A stretch of DNA of 6,776 nt from CAYSBK01 sp964429265. Lineage in GTDB: Bacteria; Planctomycetota; Phycisphaerae; Sedimentisphaerales; Anaerobacaceae. The notes under the pieces were generated by a model. It did no database searches. It was not told where the DNA came from and worked only from the letters and a program-made list of their open reading frames with translations. A program made the position numbers and the translations under genes. This document shows, in pieces, positions 1-4,335 of this stretch (the first letter of the stretch is position 1; each line of letters starts with the position of its first letter). The DNA is taken from positions 1-6,776 of the forward strand of contig CAYSBK010000140.1 of assembly GCA_964429265.1 (NCBI GenBank), written 5' to 3'.

Positions 1-91
1 TTTCGCATTTGTGCTTGGCTTTGCTGCCGCTGCTTTCCAAAAGCTCCATCTTGTGACCGCATTTATTACACTTGTACTCGAATATCGGCAT
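1..91 (-). CDS. FmdB-family zinc-ribbon protein, N-terminal part only
   Basis: Reading leftward from the ATG at 91-89, the first 30 codons give MPIFEYKCNKCGHKMELL and then a Ser/Lys stretch leading to a third cysteine (KCE), after which the window ends. The MPxFEYxCxxCG opening with a CxxC knuckle and a second Cys pair expected downstream is the signature of the FmdB/CxxC_CXXC_SSSS zinc-ribbon family, small proteins (usually under 100 residues) first noted as putative regulators near formamidase genes and of unknown exact role. An AAAGGGTGG ribosome-binding site lies five bases before the ATG. The gene runs the same way as the array that ends at 235 and may be its last member or have its own promoter; the 92-184 gap shows no clear one. 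It is partial because of the window edge, not because it is broken. Confidence 0.85.
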   Translation of the reverse strand, partial: MPIFEYKCNKCGHKMELLESSGSKAKHKCE

Positions 92-184
92 TTTTACCAC
101 CCTTTCTAATTTTTGCGTGCTTTGATGTAAGACCCGGATCACCTACACGTACAGCAAAAAATGCGAATCTGTTTGCCTAAAAAT

Positions 185-235
185 CTACTCCGTAGCGAAA
201 AAAACCTTCCCACAACCTTTCTCGCATCCCGACAT
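185..235 (-). CDS. Possible 16-residue Cys-containing peptide, coupled to the ferritin gene
   Basis: An ATG overlaps the TGA stop of the ferritin-like gene (TGATG), and the reading frame gives MSGCEKGCGKVFFATE before TAG. The ferritin's last codons contain a strong AAAGGAGGT ribosome-binding sequence, but it ends only about three bases before this ATG, which is tight. The overlap is typical of translational coupling, and the CxxxC spacing could bind metal, but an ORF this short arises easily by chance and I recognise no family. Confidence 0.25.
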   Translation of the reverse strand: MSGCEKGCGKVFFATE

Positions 236-543
236 CAACCTCCTTTCAGTTTCTCTATAATTTCCTGTACTTCGGCTGCACCTTCGTTGTAAAGCTTTTG
301 CTCCTCCGGAGCCAGTTCGTACAAAAGCCTTAGGAATTCTCCCGCATGGACGCGTTCTTCGTCCGCAACTTCCTTGAGGACCTCGGCCGCTACTTGGTTA
401 TCCGTTGACCCAGCCAATTGCATATACATTTGAACTGCCTCATACTCGGCTGCTACAATGAAGCGGACGGCTCTGACCAATTCGGCGTCAGTCAACTTTC
501 GACCGGCGGCAAGTCCTCCAAATGGAGTTGAAAATTCCGGCAT
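235..543 (-). CDS. Encapsulated-ferritin-like (EncFtn-type) two-helix iron protein
   Basis: This 102-residue protein is an all-helical half-ferritin. The first helix carries AAEYEAVQMY (E33, E35, Y40) and the second DEERVHAGEF (E63, H66). This pairing and the E-x-x-H spacing match the EncFtn family, in which two chains dimerise to build one ferroxidase site that oxidises Fe(II). Known EncFtn proteins are about this size and are often packed inside encapsulin shells through a C-terminal targeting tail. Here the chain ends EIIEKLKGG with no LTVGSLR-like tail, and no encapsulin is in the window. I chose the ATG at 543 because AAGGAGG sits seven bases upstream; a longer frame to 636 would run back into the DUF302 gene. 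The stop of DUF302 is only 16 bases upstream, so the two are cotranscribed. A rubrerythrin-like role is the main alternative, but there is no rubredoxin domain. Confidence 0.82.
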   Translation of the reverse strand: MPEFSTPFGGLAAGRKLTDAELVRAVRFIVAAEYEAVQMYMQLAGSTDNQVAAEVLKEVADEERVHAGEFLRLLYELAPEEQKLYNEGAAEVQEIIEKLKGG

Positions 544-559
544 AGTCAGCCTCCTTAAC

Positions 560-1105
560 TCACCGTGCTGTAAAAGTAGCCGAGTAACCTGTTCTGTCTG
601 AAACCGGTGAGTCGGCTGCTTTGACCAGCTTTCCAATACTATTTAACATCTCGCTCTCTGTTTCTGCTACGTCCTTCATAACTTCTTTGATGACGCCCGA
701 ATACATTTTGCTCATTAGGCCGATATTCATTTTTGCAATGTGTACCTTGCCATCAGTCGTTTCGTAGACAGCCCAGGTACAGGGCATAATCGCACCCATC
801 GTGGGGTCGTTTCTTAAAACCGCGTTGGCATGTGAAGGCTTACACACGAAGTGCATTACCATGTTGGTAATATTGTTGTAGGTCAAGTTTTTGGACAGTT
901 GTGACTTGTAAAATTCCCATCGTTCTATGGGGAAAGACCAGCCTTCGAATTGTGGTACCGCTTCCATTATCGCCCTGTTGACACTGTCAAAACTGCCCCG
1001 CACTTCGTAGTCGGCGACCATGTATCTCCGCATAAAGTACACAAAAATCAATCCGCCACATGCAAGCCCCGTGGCAAACGCTATAGTAATGCTGAGCAAA
1101 AACAT
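560..1105 (-). CDS. Membrane-anchored DUF302 protein
   Basis: The 181-residue product begins with one hydrophobic helix (about residues 2-26, LLSITIAFATGLACGG then LIFVYF) followed by MRRY, so it is probably an N-terminal membrane anchor. The rest is a DUF302 domain (about 33-155) with the family's PxMGxxMPC-type segment (PTMGAIMPC at 101-109), a KVHIAKMN strand and a helix with repeated acidic and Met residues. C88 and C109 lie in the domain. DUF302 proteins are widespread, often next to redox or copper/iron genes, and have no settled biochemical function. The ATG at 1105 has a GGGGG run at suitable spacing; a GTG four codons earlier (1117) is also possible. It follows the stem-loop at 1186-1220 and precedes the ferritin-like gene by 16 bases, so those two form a tight pair. 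Confidence 0.8.
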   Translation of the reverse strand: MFLLSITIAFATGLACGGLIFVYFMRRYMVADYEVRGSFDSVNRAIMEAVPQFEGWSFPIERWEFYKSQLSKNLTYNNITNMVMHFVCKPSHANAVLRNDPTMGAIMPCTWAVYETTDGKVHIAKMNIGLMSKMYSGVIKEVMKDVAETESEMLNSIGKLVKAADSPVSDRTGYSATFTAR

Positions 1106-1185
1106 AATTTCCCCCACTGCCCGCCGGGCCTGAGTCTGCCGTCGACGCCATAAACCGCAGCGGTACTGACCGCACTGGTGTTTCC

Positions 1186-1220
1186 CCCGGGAAGAACAGT
1201 TACTTTCTGTTCTTCCCGGG
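1186..1220 (-). terminator. Strong perfect stem-loop, possible attenuator or terminator without U-tract
   Basis: CCCGGGAAGAACAG (1186-1199) and CTGTTCTTCCCGGG (1207-1220) are perfect reverse complements of 14 bases around a 7-base loop. The structure lies 24 bases after the stop of the DUF5320 gene and about 80 bases before the DUF302 start. Neither strand shows a T-run after the stem, so it is not a textbook intrinsic terminator. It may lower read-through, or mark a processing or stability boundary between the two halves of the array. The stem is certain; its role is inferred. Confidence 0.5.
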
Positions 1221-1244
1221 ACAGCACTGCAACATCATCTATTG

Positions 1245-1625
1245 CTAATCTGATTTTTCGAGCTCTTCGATGCGCTTGTTAACCGCGTCGATGGAGCTCT
1301 GCAGGAATTCGGCCTGTTGCCTCAAGGCCTCTCGCTCCTGCTCAGGAGTTGGGGCCGCTGGACCAGGGAAAGGTGCATACGGACCGACAGCGCCTCCCCA
1401 CGCCGGCCAGCCGTAGCCGGCTCTGGCCCATCCGGGAAGGCCGGTCGCGTAGTACCAGTTGCGCCAACCGCGACCACGGCCCCAGAAGCCTCTGCCCCAT
1501 CCCCAGTAGCCACGACCACCGATGGGGTTCATATATCCGGGTACGCCGTAACCGGCGCAGAAGCCAGCGGCCCTACCCGTCATAGGCCCTAATCCTGCAG
1601 GGCCGGTTCCATCTCCACCTGGCAT
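1245..1625 (-). CDS. DUF5320 Gly/Trp-rich protein with C-terminal coiled coil
   Basis: This 126-residue protein opens with the DUF5320 signature MPGGDGTGPAGLGPMTGR and GFC (C23), continues as a Gly/Trp/Arg/Tyr-rich low-complexity middle (about 34-90) with WGWGRGFWGRGRGW, and ends in a charged heptad-like helix (about 93-125, PEQEREALRQQAEFLQ onward to RIEELEKSD). This three-part layout is the usual DUF5320 plan. The family is common in anaerobes beside NifX-type and Mrp-ATPase genes, and its function is unknown. The ATG at 1625 is fixed by a near-perfect GAAAGGAGGTGAT ribosome-binding site; two earlier codons (TTG CTT) also stay open. The first 35 residues are identical to the second module of the gene at 1916-2398, after which the two diverge completely. 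The stem-loop at 1186-1220 follows it. Confidence 0.85.
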   Translation of the reverse strand: MPGGDGTGPAGLGPMTGRAAGFCAGYGVPGYMNPIGGRGYWGWGRGFWGRGRGWRNWYYATGLPGWARAGYGWPAWGGAVGPYAPFPGPAAPTPEQEREALRQQAEFLQSSIDAVNKRIEELEKSD

Positions 1626-1643
1626 AAGCAATCACCTCCTTTC
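1520..1643 (-). repeat. Direct repeat copy 1: DUF5320 5' end plus ribosome-binding site
   Basis: Positions 1520-1625 match 2107-2212 with only two differences (1566 and 1569). Similarity continues through the spacer and Shine-Dalgarno to 1643 with one substitution and a one-base length change. Similarity stops sharply on both sides. Both coding differences are synonymous (adjacent Ala codons GCC GCT against GCT GCC). Confidence 0.9.
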
Positions 1644-1649
1644 ACTAAA

Positions 1650-1877
1650 TCAACCTCGTGTCATTCTCGTCCCACACTTTGGACAGCTTTGCTGGTTACA
1701 GGGCTGGCCTGCAACGTGTGGGACACTGTGTCCGCAGTTCGGACATACACAACTACCACCAGGTCCGGCAGCAAATGGCCCGCCCATTCTGCCTCTACCC
1801 TGGCCCTGGCCTCGACCCATACCACGTCCCGTGCCGGGCCCTTGACCGCCAGGTCCTGTACCGTCACCTCTTGGCAT
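1650..1877 (-). CDS. Gly-rich MPRGDGTGP-type protein with C-terminal zinc ribbon
   Basis: The 75-residue product starts with MPRGDGTGPGGQGPGTGR, a degenerate form of the DUF5320 opening, runs through a Gly/Arg/Gln-rich stretch to about residue 40, and ends in a Cys cluster: C43, C45, C48 (CVCPNCG) and C60, C65, C68 (CNQQSCPKCG). Two CPxCG knuckles 20 residues apart suggest a zinc ribbon; the extra C43 and C60 could allow another metal or redox use. The ATG at 1877 has AAAGGATG seven bases upstream; an upstream in-frame start at 1922 would overlap the preceding gene and lacks support. It sits 38 bases after the two-module DUF5320 gene and 24 bases before the next DUF5320 gene, so it is part of the same transcript. 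Partner and function are unknown. Confidence 0.82.
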   Translation of the reverse strand: MPRGDGTGPGGQGPGTGRGMGRGQGQGRGRMGGPFAAGPGGSCVCPNCGHSVPHVAGQPCNQQSCPKCGTRMTRG

Positions 1878-1915
1878 AACACACATCCTTTCTGTAATTA
1901 CTCGGTAACTTGAAG

Positions 1916-2398
1916 CTACCACGCAAACGCGAATCTACCTCGACCACGGCCTCGGCCTCTGCCCCAGCCGAGACCTATGCCCCTGATACGCCTTGGCCAC
2001 GACAACGCACCGATCAGGGGATTAAACCATCCGCCGTAACCGAACGGTCGGGCACCATAAGGCCCGAATGCGGGCACCCTCCAGCCATAGAAACCCAATC
2101 GCCCAGCGATGGGGTTCATATATCCGGGTACGCCGTAACCGGCGCAGAAGCCGGCAGCCCTACCCGTCATAGGCCCTAATCCTGCAGGGCCGGTTCCATC
2201 TCCACCTGGCATAGCAGTCACCTCCTTTCCTTGTCCTGATTGAGATTCGGCAACGTCGGCTACGGGTTTACCGTTAATCCCGGCGAAGCCTTCAACCCCG
2301 GCCGGTTTTTGTTCCGAGGTCTTCAGTACGCAAAACCCTCGACATCTACCTGTCATCGGCCCCTTCCCCAGGGGCCCGGTACCATCAAAGCCAGGCAC
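1916..2398 (-). CDS. Two-module DUF5320 protein with a second in-frame start at 2212
   Basis: One open frame of 160 codons starts at GTG 2398 (GGAGGT seven bases upstream). Module one is MPGFDGTGPLGKGPMTGRCR and GFCVL, then a polar linker (about 26-61). At residue 63 a complete second DUF5320 opening begins, MPGGDGTGPAGLGPMTGR, preceded by a GAAAGGAGGTGA ribosome-binding site that is itself translated as part of GKEV. The second half (98 residues if started at 2212) is Gly/Arg/Trp-rich, ends in an RG repeat and FAFAW, and lacks the charged coiled coil seen in the paralogue at 1245-1625. The locus could make a long form, a short form, or both. It may be two ancestral genes whose intervening stop was lost. 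It lies 35 bases after the DUF89 gene in the same direction. Function unknown. Confidence 0.78.
   Translation of the reverse strand: MPGFDGTGPLGKGPMTGRCRGFCVLKTSEQKPAGVEGFAGINGKPVADVAESQSGQGKEVTAMPGGDGTGPAGLGPMTGRAAGFCAGYGVPGYMNPIAGRLGFYGWRVPAFGPYGARPFGYGGWFNPLIGALSWPRRIRGIGLGWGRGRGRGRGRFAFAW
2107..2229 (-). repeat. Direct repeat copy 2: internal DUF5320 start and ribosome-binding site
   Basis: Second copy of the repeat at 1520-1643, lying inside the two-module gene and in the same orientation, offset by 587 bases. The near identity points to recent duplication or gene conversion between the two genes. Confidence 0.9.
2218..2229 (-). promoter_or_regulatory. Internal ribosome-binding site for the short DUF5320 form
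   Basis: On the minus strand GAAAGGAGGTGA is fully complementary to the 16S rRNA 3' end and lies five bases before the in-frame ATG at 2212. It matches the site that drives the paralogue (1632-1643) apart from one base inserted or lost in the spacer and one substitution. It sits inside the coding frame of the longer protein. Confidence 0.7.
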
Positions 2399-2433
2399 TT
2401 AACTTACCTCCAAAAGCATTCCACGGCACGAGT

Positions 2434-3291
2434 TCACGATTCGCTGTTCCGCAAAATCATTTCACCAACTCCACAACCCAGGTCTGCTGCGACGGTAGGG
2501 CACTTAACCACAAGGATGAAGAAGATGTTTTTTTCTTCGTCATTCAGTGTTTCGTAGTTGCCCTGACCCTTCGCTATAATCATATCCGCAGCTTCAAAAC
2601 GGCGGCGGAAATCCTCCGAACAATTTTGAACAATTGTGCCGGGTGCATCCGAGCCGTTATCAACGACCTCCACGATCCGGGTCAAACCGGCTACGTCCGC
2701 ATCATCCATCGTGGCATCATTGATAACAGGGCTGCCCCTGACGACCACCGTTACCTTTTCCACGGGCAACTGCTCAATCAATAAACGGTCGAAAACGATC
2801 TCCCCGGCGTTATCAGCCAGATACAGTATTTCCCGTGCATTCTCGGCCGCCTCTTTAAGAAGCGGCAGATGTGTTTTATCGAAATGCGCTTCGAGGCAAC
2901 GACCTATTGCTTCGCCGACGTCCGATTCATTGACCGAACCATTGACGCCAAGATCAATGATGTTACCGGCGATGGCCAGGCGCACCGCGGTTTCGAGGGG
3001 GTCATCAGATTCCATAATTCTTTTACGCAGCTTCGGATAAAGTCTCAAAGCAACGTTGTTGAAGTTACTCTTGATTTTGCGATATGGGTCGTCGTTATGT
3101 ACCATTTCGCGTATCAACCGATGTATCTGCTGTCCCATGGCCGGCGGACTCTGGCTCATATCCATCTCGCCGACCAGGAGAAGAACGCGCCTGAGCACTT
3201 CCTCGTGTATACCCTCATCGCTCGTTGCCAACCTCACGGCATTAAGAGCCTGCCGTACGAAACACGGCGCACAGTCCAAAAAAGTACGCAT
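2434..3291 (-). CDS. DUF89 (ARMT1-like) metal-dependent phosphatase
   Basis: The 285-residue protein is a stand-alone prokaryotic DUF89 protein of normal length. Visible family features are an N-terminal DCAPCFVRQAL motif (C7, C10), AGNIIDLG at 108-115, the metal-binding LADNAGEIVFD with D160, N161 and E164, VRGSPVINDAT at 184-194, AKGQGNYETL at 240-249 and VKCPTVAADLG at 262-272. DUF89 enzymes are divalent-metal-dependent phosphatases thought to remove damaged or excess phosphometabolites; the natural substrate here cannot be told. I chose the ATG at 3291 because AAAGGT precedes it and it starts right before the conserved Cys motif; a TTG at 3324 would overlap the NifX stop. The gap to the NifX gene is 23 bases and to the next DUF5320 gene 35, so it is embedded in the operon, which suggests its substrate relates to the cofactor chemistry of its neighbours (inference). 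Confidence 0.88.
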   Translation of the reverse strand: MRTFLDCAPCFVRQALNAVRLATSDEGIHEEVLRRVLLLVGEMDMSQSPPAMGQQIHRLIREMVHNDDPYRKIKSNFNNVALRLYPKLRKRIMESDDPLETAVRLAIAGNIIDLGVNGSVNESDVGEAIGRCLEAHFDKTHLPLLKEAAENAREILYLADNAGEIVFDRLLIEQLPVEKVTVVVRGSPVINDATMDDADVAGLTRIVEVVDNGSDAPGTIVQNCSEDFRRRFEAADMIIAKGQGNYETLNDEEKNIFFILVVKCPTVAADLGCGVGEMILRNSES

Positions 3292-3314
3292 AACTACCTT
3301 TGCAATTACGGTTT

Positions 3315-3677
3315 CTAAACCCAATGTCCTTCGACAGTTGCCTCGTCAATCTCCTTCAGCCGGCCTTGCTTGAACGAATCGATCGCCTCTTGAACCGACG
3401 TTTCCGGGGTGAGGAACACCTTTATACCGGCGGCATTTAGGGTTCGGAAAGCATTAGGACCAACATTGCCGGCTATTACCGCTTCGACCCCCAAGTCAGC
3501 CACGTTTCGGGCAGTCTGAATGCCTGCACCCTGCACGGCATTCATATTTACCTTGTTAGTGTGGGCCTCGTGACTGCCTGTTTCGGTGTCAAAGACGATG
3601 ATCCATCCGGCTCTTCCGAATCTCGGGTCTGCTTTGCTTGATAGGTCTTCACCCTGAGCGGTTATGGCAACTCTCAT
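3315..3677 (-). CDS. NifX/NifB-family cluster-binding protein (orange-protein-like), Cys-free
   Basis: This 120-residue protein is a single dinitrogenase iron-molybdenum cofactor domain (PF02579 type). Seen are the opening MRVAITAQGEDL, DPRFGRA (17-23) with IIVFDTETG, N-x-N plus GAGIQTA (43-56), GVEAVIAGNVGPNAF (63-77), LNAAGIKVF and the typical C-terminal VEGHW. Relatives bind Mo/Fe or Mo/Cu sulfur clusters, for example NifX, NafY, the NifB C-terminal domain and the Desulfovibrio orange protein. It contains no cysteine at all; many relatives have GNCGPNA where this has GNVGPNA, so any cluster would be held without Cys ligands. The ATG at 3677 follows AAGGAAGTAGAGGA. There is no nitrogenase gene in the window, so nitrogen fixation should not be inferred. 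Confidence 0.88.
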   Translation of the reverse strand: MRVAITAQGEDLSSKADPRFGRAGWIIVFDTETGSHEAHTNKVNMNAVQGAGIQTARNVADLGVEAVIAGNVGPNAFRTLNAAGIKVFLTPETSVQEAIDSFKQGRLKEIDEATVEGHWV

Positions 3678-3733
3678 TCCTCTACTTCCTTAAAAGGATT
3701 GCTTCATATGTCTTCAGCGTGCATTCTTCTTAC

Positions 3734-4129
3734 TCAAGACAGCCTTTTCTGCCCGCGGCGGCGCCTCCAGCGTCTGAAGCCTCTTCTTGCGCCTTGCCAG
3801 GGGCAAACCATAGCAAACTGCGCTTGCTGCAACTGCCCCCTCAAATAAGCCTGCAACACATCTTCAACCCTACCTGTTACGAAGGGCAGCATCTCAATTC
3901 CGTACGCAGTAACCATCTGTGCCAAACTACGCGATACGGCACCACATATCAAAACGTCCGCACCCAGCTCTTTCAAAACAGCCGCTCTTTGAACAATGGG
4001 TGCGTTTCTCAAAGACACCTCTACTGGGCTTCCTTGCCGGTCTTTCTCTATCTCCACGACCCAGAGGCGACTCGCGAAGTCAAATACGTTCGAAACATAC
4101 CCGTTCCATACCGGGATCGCTACTTTCAT
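3734..4129 (-). CDS. NifX-family cluster-binding protein with basic C-terminal tail; first gene of the sigma-54 operon
   Basis: The 131-residue product is a second, diverged PF02579-type domain: MKVAIPVWNGYVSNVFDFA, a WVVEI strand, LKELGADVLICGAVSRSLA (52-70) and GIEMLPFVTGRVEDVLQAYLRGQL split across 77-100. It keeps C62 and C109 and ends in an unusual strongly basic segment (about 115-129, RRGFRRWRRRRGQKR), which could bind nucleic acid or an acidic partner. GGGGAGG lies eight bases before the ATG at 4129, and the predicted sigma-54 transcript starts only about 14 bases before that ATG, so this gene opens the array. The next NifX gene starts 56 bases after its stop. It probably works with that protein in holding or moving a metal cluster (inference from family and context). 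Confidence 0.85.
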   Translation of the reverse strand: MKVAIPVWNGYVSNVFDFASRLWVVEIEKDRQGSPVEVSLRNAPIVQRAAVLKELGADVLICGAVSRSLAQMVTAYGIEMLPFVTGRVEDVLQAYLRGQLQQAQFAMVCPWQGARRGFRRWRRRRGQKRLS

Positions 4130-4153
4130 TGCTTCGGCCTCCCCTGCATAGAT

Positions 4154-4169
4154 AGCAAACGCTGCGCCA
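4154..4169 (-). promoter_or_regulatory. Sigma-54 (-24/-12) promoter of the NifX/DUF array
   Basis: On the minus strand TGGCGCAGCGTTTGCT fits the RpoN consensus TGGCACG-N4-TTGCW, with GG and GC at the obligatory 10-base spacing. The C of the -12 GC is at 4155, putting +1 near 4143-4144 and leaving a leader of about 14 bases that begins almost directly with the GGGGAGG ribosome-binding site. The adjacent gene for a sigma-54 activator and the upstream dyads support it. Confidence 0.83.
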
Positions 4170-4265
4170 CAGAATCACCAGGCGCAGCCGACGAGCGTAA
4201 CCCCTTGCCAGGTAAGCACTTGCGACAAGTTAAGTTTTTTGGGGATGACCCAACCGAGTCAAGGC

Positions 4266-4282
4266 GGTTGCATTATGCAACC
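4266..4282. promoter_or_regulatory. Proximal activator-binding dyad (UAS 1)
   Basis: GGTTGCATTATGCAACC is a perfect 17-base palindrome around T4274, centred about 131 bases upstream of the predicted +1. This is the usual distance for a sigma-54 enhancer. It shares GTTGCAWTWTGCAAC with UAS 2, 33 bases (about three helical turns) away. The encoded Fis-type activator next door is the likely binder (inference). Confidence 0.75.
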
Positions 4283-4298
4283 CTTAATGCCCTTCCGC

Positions 4299-4315
4299 GG
4301 TTGCAATTTGCAACT
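4299..4315. promoter_or_regulatory. Distal activator-binding dyad (UAS 2)
   Basis: GGTTGCAATTTGCAACT is a near-perfect dyad around T4307 (only the outermost pair fails), centred about 164 bases upstream of the predicted +1 and 20 bases beyond the activator gene's stop. With UAS 1 it forms a tandem pair as expected for cooperative binding of an oligomeric activator. Confidence 0.75.
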
Positions 4316-4335
4316 ACTGGTTTATGCCGACGTTG

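Noticed and set aside
179..226. Weak terminator candidates after the ferritin-like gene (CTAC/GTAG stem before a five-T run on the minus strand; GCGAGAAA pairing with TTTTTCGC)
   Set aside because: The stems are four bases, or rely on a wobble pair with a long loop, so termination cannot be claimed.
1916..1975. Alternating Gly-Arg codons as a possible microsatellite or CRISPR-like repeat
   Set aside because: The run is short and encodes the RG-rich tail of the DUF5320 protein; there are no regularly spaced repeats with unique spacers.
1910..2179. Plus-strand frame opposite the two-module DUF5320 gene
   Set aside because: It mirrors the similar plus-strand frame at 1317-1592 only because both lie opposite the direct repeat; no independent coding signs.
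3315..4129. Nitrogen-fixation (nif) cluster
   Set aside because: The NifX-type domains are of the general orange-protein-like kind found in many non-fixing anaerobes; no nifH, nifD, nifK, nifE, nifN or nifB is present.
4217..4240. ACTTG-CGA-CAAGT stem followed by a six-T run on the plus strand
   Set aside because: The stem has only five pairs, the T-run is separated by four bases, and no plus-strand gene leads into it.
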